In this document: positions 28,918 to 37,667 of the stretch, piece after piece
Position numbering within the stretch: position 1 is the stretch's first letter
How the letters are laid out: every line of letters begins with the position of its first letter
Assembly (NCBI GenBank): GCA_946478965.1
Contig: CAMLDQ010000005.1
Coordinates: 1 to 48,890 of the forward strand
DNA: 48,890 nt
From: an uncultured Methylobacillus sp.
GTDB taxonomy: Bacteria; Pseudomonadota; Gammaproteobacteria; Burkholderiales; Methylophilaceae
Direction: 5' to 3'
Made by a program: the position numbers and the translations under genes
Notes under the pieces: generated by a model
Database searches by the model: none
Told to the model about the DNA's origin: nothing
The model's input: the letters and a program-made list of their open reading frames with translations, nothing else

Positions 28918-29244
28918 ATGAGCGAACATATTGTGCATATTAGTGACGACGCCTTCGAGCAGGAAGTCCTGCAATCCCAGGTTCCCGTGCTGGTGGACTA
29001 CTGGGCAGAGTGGTGCGGCCCCTGCAAGATGATCGCCCCGATTCTGGATGAAGTCGCCAAGGAATATACTGGCCGCCTGAAAGTCGCCAAGCTCAACATC
29101 GACGAGAACCAGCAAACGCCGCCCAAGTACGGTATTCGCGGCATCCCGACCTTGATGCTGTTCAAGAATGGCAATGTAGAAGCCACCAAGGTCGGCGCCC
29201 TGTCGAAATCTCAACTCACTGCATTTATTGACAGCAATATTTAA
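28918..29244 (+). CDS. trxA: Thioredoxin 1
   Basis: Cytosolic thioredoxin, 108 residues, the general protein disulfide reductant. The active site is WCGPC at residues 32-36 within [16 protein letters not shown], with cis-Pro in [15 protein letters not shown]-type ribosome site precedes the ATG. It lies directly upstream of rho, the same trxA-rho arrangement as in E. coli. The 188 bases between it and the divergent TlpA-like gene must hold both promoters, but I could not assign good -35/-10 pairs. Confidence 0.97.
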   Translation: MSEHIVHISDDAFEQEVLQSQVPVLVDYWAEWCGPCKMIAPILDEVAKEYTGRLKVAKLNIDENQQTPPKYGIRGIPTLMLFKNGNVEATKVGALSKSQLTAFIDSNI

Positions 29245-29311
29245 AGCCGTTACGCTGGCGTCTGATTCCATTCAAAATGCTGCACAGAAGCAGCAGGAAT
29301 CGGGCGCCTGA

Positions 29312-29343
29312 TCTGCCCACACCCTTTTCCCCCGCTCTTCCCG
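29312..29343 (+). promoter_or_regulatory. C-rich, G-poor leader segment before rho (possible Rho loading site)
   Basis: This stretch of the trxA-rho spacer is dominated by C and T with very little G and no stable stem. Such C>G regions are the composition Rho binds (rut). In E. coli rho is attenuated by Rho in its own leader, so an equivalent loop is plausible here. It is a composition-based call only. Confidence 0.4.
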
Positions 29344-29368
29344 GATTTACCAGCGAGCCTCTGCACAA

Positions 29369-30628
29369 ATGCACTTATCCGACCTGAAACATCTGCCTGT
29401 CACCGAACTCGTCGAAATGGCGATCGCCAATGAAGTCGAAGGCGCGAGCCGTATGCGCAAGCAGGACCTGATCTTCGCCCTGCTGAAAAACAAGGCCAAG
29501 AAGGGCGACAGCATTTTTGGCGACGGCACGCTGGAAGTGCTACAGGATGGATTCGGCTTCCTGCGCGCGCCGGACAGCTCCTATCTGGCAGGGCCTGACG
29601 ATATCTACGTATCGCCTTCGCAGATTCGCCGTTTCAATCTGCATACGGGGGACACGATCACCGGGGAAATCCGCACGCCAAAGGAAGGCGAGCGCTATTT
29701 CGCACTGGTCAAGGTGGACACCGTCAATGGTGAGCCGCCCGAGAACACCAAGCACAAGATCCTGTTCGAAAACCTGACACCGCTGTTCCCAACCCAGCCG
29801 CTGACGCTGGAACGCGACATCCGCGGCGAGGAAAACATCACCGGCCGCGTGATCGACATGATCGCGCCGATCGGCAAGGGCCAGCGCGCATTGCTGGTCG
29901 CCAGCCCCAAGTCCGGCAAGACCGTGATGATGCAGCACATCGCACATGCCATCACCTCCAACCATCCGGACGTGGTGCTGATCGTGCTGCTGATCGACGA
30001 ACGCCCAGAAGAAGTGACGGAAATGACCCGTTCGGTAAAAGGCGAGGTTGTGGCCTCGACCTTCGACGAACCGGCAACCCGTCACGTACAGGTCGCGGAA
30101 ATGGTGCTGGAAAAGGCCAAGCGCCTGGTCGAGCACAAGAAGGACGTCGTCATTCTGCTGGACTCCATCACCCGCCTCGCGCGCGCCTACAACACGGTGG
30201 TGCCGTCTTCCGGCAAGGTGCTGACCGGCGGCGTGGACGCCAATGCGTTGCAGCGCCCGAAGCGCTTTTTCGGTGCAGCCCGTAACATCGAGGAAGGCGG
30301 CTCGCTCACCATCATCGCCACCGCGCTGGTCGATACCGGCAGCCGCATGGACGACGTGATCTACGAAGAATTCAAAGGTACCGGCAACATGGAAATCCAT
30401 CTCGACCGGCGCATGGCCGAGAAGCGGCAGTACCCTGCCATCAACGTCAACAAGTCCGGCACCCGCCGCGAGGAGTTGCTGATCGACAAGGACATCCTGC
30501 AAAAAATCTGGGTGCTGCGTAAGCTGCTCTACCCGATGGATGACCTCGAAGCGATGGAGTTCCTGCTGGACAAGATCAAGTCCACCAAGAACAACGCCGA
30601 ATTCTTCGACGCCATGCGCCGCGGATAA
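29369..30628 (+). CDS. rho: Transcription termination factor Rho
   Basis: Hexameric RNA-dependent ATPase that ends transcription of untranslated RNA. The 419-residue length is that of the compact proteobacterial form. The N-terminal helix-extended domain ([18 protein letters not shown]) is followed by the RNA-binding OB fold with [33 protein letters not shown] text. The Walker A motif is in [10 protein letters not shown], Walker B in [10 protein letters not shown], the Q-loop near [15 protein letters not shown] and the R-loop after it. It follows trxA by 124 bases with a weak ribosome site. Confidence 0.98.
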   Translation: MHLSDLKHLPVTELVEMAIANEVEGASRMRKQDLIFALLKNKAKKGDSIFGDGTLEVLQDGFGFLRAPDSSYLAGPDDIYVSPSQIRRFNLHTGDTITGEIRTPKEGERYFALVKVDTVNGEPPENTKHKILFENLTPLFPTQPLTLERDIRGEENITGRVIDMIAPIGKGQRALLVASPKSGKTVMMQHIAHAITSNHPDVVLIVLLIDERPEEVTEMTRSVKGEVVASTFDEPATRHVQVAEMVLEKAKRLVEHKKDVVILLDSITRLARAYNTVVPSSGKVLTGGVDANALQRPKRFFGAARNIEEGGSLTIIATALVDTGSRMDDVIYEEFKGTGNMEIHLDRRMAEKRQYPAINVNKSGTRREELLIDKDILQKIWVLRKLLYPMDDLEAMEFLLDKIKSTKNNAEFFDAMRRG

Positions 30629-30651
30629 TTGCCACCGCAAAACACAGGCAG

Positions 30652-30680
30652 TTGAAAAATATTTGAATTTGCTGGATAAT
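30652..30680 (+). promoter_or_regulatory. Promoter of rpmE
   Basis: TTGAAA (30652-30657) and GATAAT (30675-30680) are separated by 17 bases, between the rho stop and the rpmE ribosome site AAGGA. This gives rpmE its own transcript. Confidence 0.72.
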
Positions 30681-30721
30681 CGCCAGCTTTCTTGCGACAG
30701 CACCAAGCTAAGGACAACAGA

Positions 30722-30922
30722 ATGAAAGCCGACATTCATCCGGATTACACCGAAATCAACGTGACCTGCAGTTGCGGCAACAAGTTTCAGACCCGCTCCA
30801 CCAGCGGTCGCGACCTGAGCATCGAAGTCTGCTCCCAGTGCCATCCTTTCTACACCGGCAAGCAGAAGATCGTTGACACCGCCGGCCGCGTTGAGAAATT
30901 CCGTCAAAAGTACGGCATGTAA
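30722..30922 (+). CDS. rpmE: 50S ribosomal protein L31 (zinc-binding type)
   Basis: Ribosomal protein of the bridge between large and small subunits, 66 residues. It keeps the four cysteines of the zinc ribbon (C16, C18, C37, C40), so it is the zinc-containing C+ form rather than the YkgM-like replacement used under zinc starvation. The ATG at 30722 is preceded by AAGGA six bases upstream; a reading ten codons longer is not supported. It has its own promoter and a strong terminator. Confidence 0.97.
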   Translation: MKADIHPDYTEINVTCSCGNKFQTRSTSGRDLSIEVCSQCHPFYTGKQKIVDTAGRVEKFRQKYGM

Positions 30923-30946
30923 TTCGTCGGCACTTGCCGACATACG

Positions 30947-30975
30947 AAAGGCAGCTTCGGCTGCCTTTTTGTTTT
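30947..30975 (+). terminator. Intrinsic terminator after rpmE
   Basis: A nine-base stem AAAGGCAGC / GCTGCCTTT with a TTCG tetraloop (30947-30968) is followed by TTGTTTT. This is a textbook Rho-independent terminator. Confidence 0.92.
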
Positions 30976-31020
30976 GCAATTGCCCTAAAATAGGGCTCAT
31001 TCAACGGTACGCGATCCGAC

Positions 31021-32682
31021 ATGGCGTTTGAAATCGAACACGACTGGCAAGCCAGTCTCGCCACCCCCAAGCCCAGCATAGGCGAAAGCGCAAAAACGCA
31101 TTTGCTTTTGCTGCTCTGCTTTCTATGGATCGCCATCGGCCTCATCGGCCACCATCCGTGGAAACCCGAAGAAGCGCAGACCATCAGCATCGTCAAGCAC
31201 CTGCTGCACGGTAGCAATTGGGCCATTCCGATGATGGCAGGCACACCCACGCTGGAATATCCCCCGCTCTATTACTGGAGTGCGGCGGCCACTGCCTGGT
31301 TGCTATCGCCTTGGCTACCCATGCATGACGGCGCACGCCTCGCGACCGGGCTCTGGATGGCACTCACGCTACTGATGATCGGAATGGCTGGGCGCGAGAT
31401 GTGGGGCAAAGGCGCCGGGCGTCAGACCACTTTCATATTCCTGGGCAGCATCGGACTGTTTTTCTCGGCCCACCTGATGTCGCCGCAAGTCTCGGCGCTC
31501 TCCGGCTACGCCATGGCATTCTACGGCTTGGCGCTGACTCGCCGCAGGCCGTGGCGTGCCGCGCCACTGATCGGATCCGGCATCGGCATCGCCTTCCTGT
31601 CGATCGGCGCCTTGTCCACAGCAATCATATTGCTCGCGGCATTCCTGCTCCCCGCATGCTTCCACAACTGGCGCGTACGCGCGTATGCCGTCAGCCTGTC
31701 GACCGGGCTATTGATCGCCTTGCCTTGGATGGGCGCATGGCTGACGGCCCTCTACCTGCATGCGCCGGTCACATTGCACCACTGGTTCATCACCCATGTA
31801 CTTGTCGCACCCAGCAACAAGGTTCCGTATTTTTCCGAATTGCTGCTGTGGTATGCCTGGCCGGCATTGCCGCTGGCCGGCTGGTCGCTCTGGCATTACC
31901 GCAGCCATCTCCTGCAACGCCCGCAATTCCAGCTTGGCCTGCTATTTTTCCTGTCGGCCTTGCTGCTGCTGGGCATCGAATCGGGCGGCGGCGATGTACT
32001 TGCATTGCCTTTACTCGTCCCGCTGGCCGTCATGGGCGGTGCGGCCATCGACAAGCTATGGCGCGGGATAGCCAGCGCACTCGACTGGTTCGGCATCATG
32101 CTGTTCGGCAGCTTCGGTATTTTGGTATGGCTCGGCTGGTTTGCAATGATGAGCGGCATGCCGGCACGGCTGGCAGCACGCATGCACAAGTTATCGGAGG
32201 CTTACGTACCGCACCTCGACCTGCGACTGTTCGTCGTCGCAGCCTTCGTGACCATCATCTGGATGATTACGGTATTCAAGAACAAACGCTCCAACCGTGC
32301 CGCTGTAACCGACTGGGCCGTCGGCATTACCATGGTATGGGGCGTGCTGATGACCTTATGGCTGCCATGGCTGGACTCGACCAAGAGTTATCAGGGAGTG
32401 TTCGCCAGCATGCAAAAGTCCTTGCCGGAAAACTACGCCTGCGTCACCAGCCGCGACCTCGGCGAAGTGCAACGCGCGATGCTGCATTATTACCTGAGCA
32501 TCACAACCCAGCGCTTCGAACAGGTACAGCGCCTGGATTGCGACCTCTACCTCATCCAGGATGAACGCCATCGGCAAACCGTCCAACCGGGCCCGGATTG
32601 GCAGCTGATCTGGCAAGGCAGGCGCCCCAGCGACCGTCGCGAGAGCTTCCGCCTGTACCAGCTGCGCACAGCGTCACGCTAG
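31021..32682 (+). CDS. ArnT/PMT-like membrane glycosyltransferase (GT83-type)
   Basis: A 553-residue polytopic protein of the GT-C fold, related to ArnT and protein-mannosyltransferases, which use polyprenyl-phosphate sugars on the periplasmic side. After the first membrane helix comes GHHPWKPEEAQ with the acidic pair E50/E51 at the catalytic loop 1 position, then LEYPPLYYWSAAA, a motif of these enzymes. About 11 hydrophobic segments and a C-terminal soluble domain follow. The acceptor (lipid A or another glycan) cannot be told. Its stop shares a CTAG with the stop of the convergent ATPase gene. Confidence 0.8.
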   Translation: MAFEIEHDWQASLATPKPSIGESAKTHLLLLLCFLWIAIGLIGHHPWKPEEAQTISIVKHLLHGSNWAIPMMAGTPTLEYPPLYYWSAAATAWLLSPWLPMHDGARLATGLWMALTLLMIGMAGREMWGKGAGRQTTFIFLGSIGLFFSAHLMSPQVSALSGYAMAFYGLALTRRRPWRAAPLIGSGIGIAFLSIGALSTAIILLAAFLLPACFHNWRVRAYAVSLSTGLLIALPWMGAWLTALYLHAPVTLHHWFITHVLVAPSNKVPYFSELLLWYAWPALPLAGWSLWHYRSHLLQRPQFQLGLLFFLSALLLLGIESGGGDVLALPLLVPLAVMGGAAIDKLWRGIASALDWFGIMLFGSFGILVWLGWFAMMSGMPARLAARMHKLSEAYVPHLDLRLFVVAAFVTIIWMITVFKNKRSNRAAVTDWAVGITMVWGVLMTLWLPWLDSTKSYQGVFASMQKSLPENYACVTSRDLGEVQRAMLHYYLSITTQRFEQVQRLDCDLYLIQDERHRQTVQPGPDWQLIWQGRRPSDRRESFRLYQLRTASR

Positions 32683-33332
32683 CCAGGCAAACGTCGAAGT
32701 TCGAGATTCTCCAGCACGAATTTTTCAGACCACACTTGCGCGATCAGCTCACGGTCATGCGTAGCCACCATGACACAGTTATTGCTGTTGCCGATGCCAG
32801 TAATGAGTTCCATCACCTGATGCCGTGCGGCGGTATCGAGATTGGCCGTCGGTTCATCCAGCAGTAGCAGGCGCGGATTCAGTACCCGCGCTCGCGCCAG
32901 GGCAACCCGTTGCTTCTCGCCGCCTGACAGGCGCGCCGGCGGCACACGGGCAATATCCTGCAGTCCGGCCCAGTGCATTTCCGCTTCTACCCGACGCGCA
33001 ATCTCCGCCTTTGACAAACCTGCCGCTTGGAGTCCATAGGCAATATTGGCCGCCACACTACTTTGAAAAAGATAAGGATGCTGGTGCATGTATATGATCT
33101 CGGGCGCCAGTTTGCCAAGCTCGGACATGCTGATTGGGCGCCCCTCAAAATGAAACTGCGCGGTTTCCGCCTCTTCCAAGCCCGCCAGGATACGCAGTAG
33201 CGTCGTCTTGCCAACGCCGTTGGAGCCTGTGACAAGATAGCTTCTGCCACACTCCAGCTGCAATTTTTCGACTTGAAACAGTAATCGCGCACCGAAACTC
33301 TTGCGCAACCCCTGCACGGAAAGCAGGCTCAT
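32679..33332 (-). CDS. tupC: Tungstate/molybdate ABC transporter, ATP-binding protein TupC
   Basis: A 217-residue ABC ATPase. Walker A is GSNGVGKTT (36-44), the signature LSGGE is at 135-139, Walker B is LLLLDEP (155-161) and the switch His is in VATHDREL. It lacks the C-terminal molybdate-binding (TOBE) domain of ModC, which fits the Tup type. Its start overlaps the tupB stop by four bases. The gene ends at a CTAG that also holds the stop of the facing glycosyltransferase gene, with no room for a terminator between them. Confidence 0.9.
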   Translation of the reverse strand: MSLLSVQGLRKSFGARLLFQVEKLQLECGRSYLVTGSNGVGKTTLLRILAGLEEAETAQFHFEGRPISMSELGKLAPEIIYMHQHPYLFQSSVAANIAYGLQAAGLSKAEIARRVEAEMHWAGLQDIARVPPARLSGGEKQRVALARARVLNPRLLLLDEPTANLDTAARHQVMELITGIGNSNNCVMVATHDRELIAQVWSEKFVLENLELRRLPG

Positions 33333-34024
33333 TTGAGTCCGCCTTTGCCTTGCAGCAACGCCATGCCGAAATTCGCCATCAATGCGAATGCCACCAGCAC
33401 AATACCCAAGGCGATGCCTTGCGCGAATTCACCCTTGCTTGTTTCCAGCGCAATGGCTGTCGTGATATTGCGTGTCACCCCAGCGATATTACCCCCCACC
33501 ATCATCGCGCAGCCGACCTCGGAAATGACGCGCCCGAAGCCCGTCACGATCGAGGCCATCACGGCGAACCTGACCTCCAGCAGTAGCGTCCAGGCCAAAC
33601 GCGCTTGTCCTGCTCCGAGTGTCAGTGCGGTTTCCGAAACGCGTGGATCAGCCCCTTGAACGGCGGATAGCGTCATCGCGGTGAGAATCGGGAAAGCCAG
33701 AATCGCCTGGCCTACAATCATCCCGCCTTGAGTAAACAGCATTTCGTATTGCCCGAACGGGCCGTTGCGCGTCAGCAGGAAATACAGCACCAGACCGACC
33801 ACCACGGTCGGCAAAGCCAGCAGGGTCTGCACCAGCACGACCAGTATGCGCCGCCCGGGAAAGGTAAAACTAGCCAGCGCGAATCCCAGCATGATGGCGG
33901 GAGGTGTCGCCAGAAGAAGGGAGAAGAAACAGACGCGCAGCGAAACATAAACGATACCCCAAAGCGTGGCATCGCCTGCGAGTAACAGATGCAATGCCTG
34001 CAGTACGGCAGCGGTGACGTTCAT
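33329..34024 (-). CDS. tupB: Tungstate/molybdate ABC transporter, permease TupB
   Basis: A 231-residue inner-membrane permease with five or six helices. The cytoplasmic ABC-contact loop is seen as ETALTLGAGQARLAWTLLLEVRFAVMASIVTGFGRVISEVG, the EAA-like motif that touches TupC. ALPTVVVGLVLYFLLTRNGPFG is typical of the TupB/WtpB/ModB group. It starts 18 bases after tupA and overlaps tupC by four bases, so the three form one unit. Confidence 0.91.
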   Translation of the reverse strand: MNVTAAVLQALHLLLAGDATLWGIVYVSLRVCFFSLLLATPPAIMLGFALASFTFPGRRILVVLVQTLLALPTVVVGLVLYFLLTRNGPFGQYEMLFTQGGMIVGQAILAFPILTAMTLSAVQGADPRVSETALTLGAGQARLAWTLLLEVRFAVMASIVTGFGRVISEVGCAMMVGGNIAGVTRNITTAIALETSKGEFAQGIALGIVLVAFALMANFGMALLQGKGGLK

Positions 34025-34042
34025 TGCCGCACTTTTTCGGAG

Positions 34043-34855
34043 TTACTGGGCAGAAGGCACAAAAAGGCGTTCACCGCCCACCTTGAAATCGCCAATGGCA
34101 TTCTGACCTTCAGGCGAGGTGATCCAGCGGATCAGCGCCATCGCGCCCTGATAATTGGCGGCTGGGTATCTGGCCGGGTTGACTGCGATAATCCCGTAGG
34201 GGTTGAACATGCGCTTATCCCCTTCCAGCAACACCGGCAGTTCGATCCTGTTGCGGAAACCCAGGTAGGTACCGCGATCCGTGAGGGTATACGCCCGCAT
34301 CTCGTTCGCCATCATCAGCACTTCCCCCATGCCTTGGCCCGCAGAGAAATACCAACCCTGGCCTGCCGGCGTCATGCCCAGTGCCTTCCAGTAACCCTTT
34401 TCCATCTTGTCGGTGCCGGAATCGTCGCCGCGCGAAACGAACTTCGCACGGGCTTCGCTGATTTTTCGCATCGCCTGCAGGACGTCGTGCTCCCCCTTGA
34501 TGCCGGCCGGATCAGCGGCCGGACCGATCAGGACGAAATCGTTGTACATCACGTCGCGGCGATTGACACCATAGCCCGCCGCGACGAATGCATCTTCCGC
34601 CGGGCGCGCATGGACCAGCACGACATCCACGTTGCCGTCTTCCCCGAGTTTCAGCGCCTTACCGGTCCCGACCGCGATCACGTGCACCTTGCAGCCGCAC
34701 TTGGCCTCAAACTTGGGCAACAGGTATTGCAGCAGCCCCGAAGCTTCGGTGCTGGTCGTCGTCGCCATGCGCAGAACGCCGGGCTCGCCAGCGTCCGCCG
34801 ACGCAAAGGCCAGCGATGTCGCAATCGCCAGCAGAATCCTGAGAAATGGTTTCAT
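34043..34855 (-). CDS. tupA: Tungstate/molybdate-binding periplasmic protein TupA
   Basis: A 270-residue periplasmic binding protein after cleavage of a signal peptide (about residues 1-22). The TupA oxyanion motif TTTS is at 32-35, then VGTGKALKLGEDGNVDVVLVHARPAE, a hallmark of TupA proteins. SRGDDSGTDKMEKGYW contributes the second half of the site. TupA binds tungstate tightly and often molybdate too; sequence alone does not tell which is used here, and the molybdenum-cofactor genes nearby make molybdate possible. GGGAG precedes the ATG at 34853-34855; a longer reading is unsupported. It is 44 bases after the TonB receptor gene. Confidence 0.91.
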   Translation of the reverse strand: MKPFLRILLAIATSLAFASADAGEPGVLRMATTTSTEASGLLQYLLPKFEAKCGCKVHVIAVGTGKALKLGEDGNVDVVLVHARPAEDAFVAAGYGVNRRDVMYNDFVLIGPAADPAGIKGEHDVLQAMRKISEARAKFVSRGDDSGTDKMEKGYWKALGMTPAGQGWYFSAGQGMGEVLMMANEMRAYTLTDRGTYLGFRNRIELPVLLEGDKRMFNPYGIIAVNPARYPAANYQGAMALIRWITSPEGQNAIGDFKVGGERLFVPSAQ

Positions 34856-34899
34856 CGACGTTCTCCCTCTGTGGCCATGATTTTCCTGATTCGCACCGA

Positions 34900-37017
34900 T
34901 CACCAATTGAGCTGCAGGCCTGTGTAGACAAAGCGGCCAGCCTGCGGAAAGCCGTAGCTGGTTGCATAATCCTCGTCCAGCAGGTTGTCGGCACCGACAT
35001 ACACCGATCCCATCTTGCGCGGCAGCAGATAGCGCAGCTGGGTGGACACGAGATCGAAACTGTCCAGATAACGGTAATCGGCATCGTCATTCTTGTTGAA
35101 ATACGCCTGCGCCCCGACATGCTGGTAATTTCCGCTCAGCACCCAGTTGCCGAGGAACCGGTATTCGGCGTCGAGCGTCAGCTTGAGATGCGGGCGATAC
35201 TGGAGCGTGTCGGTCGCCGCGTTGGCGGATTCGTCGCGCGCGCGCAGCAGGCCAAGCGCTCCGCGCAACGTCAGCGCATCGGTCGGCCGGATCATACCGT
35301 TGGCATCGATCCCCTGGAATACATACAGATCCTTGTTCACGTATTGCTGGTTGGTCGTTGCAGAGGGATCGATATCCTCTTTTTCGATGAAGCCGTGCAC
35401 GCGCGACTGATACAGCGCCACATCCAGCGCCGCCTTCGGCCACTGGTTCTTGATGCCGATTTCCACGTGATTGGCGCGTTCGAACTTGAGATCCGGATTG
35501 CCGTTGAGGTTGGCTTGCTTTGCCGGCTCATATAATTGGCTGATGGTGGGTGCATCTACCTTGCGAGCCAAGGTTGCGTAAAGCGTACTGATGGCGGTTA
35601 GTTTTCTTAATACCCCGAATCGAGCACTATTAGCACTTACATCCGATCCACCATCCTTGTCCAGGCTGTGGTGCCCTACCCCAGCAATTATCGAAAAATC
35701 ATTTGGCAAAGGCTGCGTGACTTCAGCCGCATAGGTCGTCACATGAATAGCGCGATCAACGGCAATGATGGAATAGTTGAATTTCTTGGTACCTCCGGAA
35801 GATGGCGCGGTGAGGCCACCACTAAGAACGCAAGTCTGGGAAGCAGAATTGCTGGCATTGTCACAGCTGATACCATCGGCAACGAAATGTTCTGTACGCC
35901 GGTCTACAACAAATCCAAGGGTAGCCCCAGTCGCCTCGATTCGCCCGTTCAGTTGTGCATGTAAACCACGAATCCGAGTGCTATCCGTCTCGAAATAGGA
36001 ATTCTTTCTTACCAGCGTCATATAGCTCGAATTGTCGTAACCGGTAGTATCTTGATCCAGTTTATTGCTATAAAACCACAGCCTGCCAGACCAAAGCGCG
36101 CTGAAATCATAATCGCCCCCCAACTGCACCGTCGTGCCGCGTTGATTGTCTGTACGTTCGTATTTTGTCGTTGCTGCAAACGGATCACCAGAACTGCCTA
36201 TGCAAGTCGGGGAATTTCCCTGGCAGTCCAGTACGCTAGGCGGCTTACCGAATTCCCCTTCCACGCGGCTTAGGAATATGCCGACATTCAGTTTCTCAGT
36301 CACCTGCCTGCTGTAGGAAGTTAGCAGGTTCACCCGGCGATAATCGCTGTTGTTACGCTGATTATCATCTTGGTAATTCTGGCGGGTGCTCGCAATGGAA
36401 GCATCGAAATCGCCCGACATCGGGAATGCATCGCGTGCCCTTACGCCGGCGGCGGCGAAGAAATCATTGTCGCCATCGCCGTAGCCCGCGTAGGCATTGG
36501 CATGCCAGTACTGGTCGCTGCCGGCTTCGACATTGCCGCCGGCATGGAATCCGGAAAATCCGGCGCGCGTCTGAACATTCAGCACAGCACCCATGCCGCC
36601 ATCGCCATAAAGCACTGAGGATGCGCCCGGCTGCAAGGTAATGCGGCTGATCGCAAAAGTCGGAATCAGCGTGGGGTCGAATTGCCCATCATCGGCCGAG
36701 TTGAAGGGAATGCCGTTCACCAGCAGTTTGATCTGGCGCGTGCGCAACCCACGCACATCGAGGCGCGGCGTGCCATCGGCACCATTGCGGACATTGATAG
36801 AAGGGATGGATGCCAGCGCCTGATCCAGCGTGCGCGCACCGGTGCGTTCGAAATCCGCGCGATCGATCGTGTAGGACGTGCCAGCCGCAGATTCCGTATC
36901 GGCCGGCGTGGTTACCAGAATGACTCCACTGCGGTAGACGCCTTCTTCCTGGTCATCCGCTGCCATCGCAGGCATTGCCGCTGCCAGGGCAAGGAACAGA
37001 ACAACTCCCCTTTTCAT
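34900..37017 (-). CDS. TonB-dependent outer-membrane receptor, candidate Mo/W oxyanion (or chelate) importer
   Basis: A 705-residue TonB-dependent receptor. It has a signal peptide (1-19), a TonB box-like GVILVT at 31-36, a plug domain (about 45-150, with TLDQALASIPSINVRNG and ASSVLYGDGGMGAVLNVQT) and a 22-strand barrel ending in LQLNW. Barrel loops carry Cys pairs C265/C272 and C385/C396. Best known relatives import vitamin B12 or metal chelates. Here it lies 44 bases upstream of tupA on the same strand, which suggests supply of tungstate, molybdate or a chelate to TupA. Residues about 236-476 are coded by DNA of much lower GC than either end. Confidence 0.85.
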   Translation of the reverse strand: MKRGVVLFLALAAAMPAMAADDQEEGVYRSGVILVTTPADTESAAGTSYTIDRADFERTGARTLDQALASIPSINVRNGADGTPRLDVRGLRTRQIKLLVNGIPFNSADDGQFDPTLIPTFAISRITLQPGASSVLYGDGGMGAVLNVQTRAGFSGFHAGGNVEAGSDQYWHANAYAGYGDGDNDFFAAAGVRARDAFPMSGDFDASIASTRQNYQDDNQRNNSDYRRVNLLTSYSRQVTEKLNVGIFLSRVEGEFGKPPSVLDCQGNSPTCIGSSGDPFAATTKYERTDNQRGTTVQLGGDYDFSALWSGRLWFYSNKLDQDTTGYDNSSYMTLVRKNSYFETDSTRIRGLHAQLNGRIEATGATLGFVVDRRTEHFVADGISCDNASNSASQTCVLSGGLTAPSSGGTKKFNYSIIAVDRAIHVTTYAAEVTQPLPNDFSIIAGVGHHSLDKDGGSDVSANSARFGVLRKLTAISTLYATLARKVDAPTISQLYEPAKQANLNGNPDLKFERANHVEIGIKNQWPKAALDVALYQSRVHGFIEKEDIDPSATTNQQYVNKDLYVFQGIDANGMIRPTDALTLRGALGLLRARDESANAATDTLQYRPHLKLTLDAEYRFLGNWVLSGNYQHVGAQAYFNKNDDADYRYLDSFDLVSTQLRYLLPRKMGSVYVGADNLLDEDYATSYGFPQAGRFVYTGLQLNW

Positions 37018-37034
37018 TTCTTTATTTCCTTATG

Positions 37035-37043
37035 AATACAACG
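37035..37043 (-). promoter_or_regulatory. ModE-like half-site before the TonB receptor gene
   Basis: CGTTGTATT on the minus strand, between the terminator and the receptor ATG, differs at one position from the CGTTATATT half-site of E. coli ModE. It is the second such sequence in this operon, but short and with no convincing partner arm. Confidence 0.3.
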
Positions 37044-37055
37044 ATAAGAATGAAA

Positions 37056-37081
37056 AAGCCCCTTGCCTGCGCAAGAGGCTT
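37056..37081 (-). terminator. Intrinsic terminator/attenuator upstream of the TonB receptor
   Basis: On the minus strand an 11-base stem (one G-U pair) with loop GCAG, 37081-37056, runs straight into TTTTTC. It lies 17 bases after the stop of the PGHHG membrane protein gene and 38 bases before the receptor ATG. It may end the upstream pair of genes or act as a partial terminator that tunes readthrough into the receptor and tup genes. Confidence 0.75.
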
Positions 37082-37097
37082 CTGAATTTCATCAGAT

Positions 37098-37667
37098 TCA
37101 ATAATCGCGCCGGCTACGTCTCGTATGCCGCCAGGCCAGCGCCGCCGCCAAGCCGCCAATGGCTCCGAACACGACATGCGTCATCAGCGGGTAAGCCAGG
37201 CCGTTCGCTAGGGAGCCGGAGACCACACCGAGAAATTCCTGCACGCCCCATTTCGCCAACGGCTTGATGGCATGGGCTGCACCGGCCAATACCGTCAGCG
37301 CGGTAATCCAGAACCGGCTGTCCCGCACATACGGGAACACGAGGTCGATCACCACGCCTTGCGCCAGCAAAATCACCGGTTCCAGCCCCATACCATGGCC
37401 AAGCAATGCGGTTACTCCCGCATTCCCCAGGCTGACCGTGCCCGCGGCGAAACGCTCGGCGAACATGCAGCGCGCGAACATCGTCACCGCCATCATCTCC
37501 ATGCCATGGTGGCCGGGCATTTTCAGCGGCCAGCGCAAGGCTTCGTGCAGCACGGCAATCAGTACGCCCATTCCCAGCAGAACAGGGAAGGCAATGGCGG
37601 GGTTTCGGCTCCAGTCAGAACCGCTTGAGATAGTTTTTGCTTGCGACACGCCAATCCGCTCCATCAT
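37098..37667 (-). CDS. Small polytopic membrane protein with PGHHG motif, function unknown
   Basis: A 189-residue integral membrane protein I cannot name. Hydrophobic segments lie at about 24-45 (AIAFPVLLGMGVLIAVLHEAL), 75-110 (in two parts), 120-140 and 150-180, giving about five helices, with a basic C-terminus RRSRRD. Striking residues are H41-E42 and the motif P51-G-H-H-G55 between helices 1 and 2, which could hold a metal or oxyanion. Size and topology recall ECF transporter S components, but that is only a resemblance. The ATG at 37665-37667 follows AAGGAG by six bases and lies 53 bases inside the TiaS-like gene, so the two are probably co-translated. Confidence 0.75.
   Translation of the reverse strand: MMERIGVSQAKTISSGSDWSRNPAIAFPVLLGMGVLIAVLHEALRWPLKMPGHHGMEMMAVTMFARCMFAERFAAGTVSLGNAGVTALLGHGMGLEPVILLAQGVVIDLVFPYVRDSRFWITALTVLAGAAHAIKPLAKWGVQEFLGVVSGSLANGLAYPLMTHVVFGAIGGLAAALAWRHTRRSRRDY

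Noticed and set aside
29540..31000. 486-codon minus-strand open frame over rho and rpmE
   Set aside because: It is antisense to two certain genes and to the rpmE terminator; the protein shows no known motif. It is a by-product of high GC codon use.
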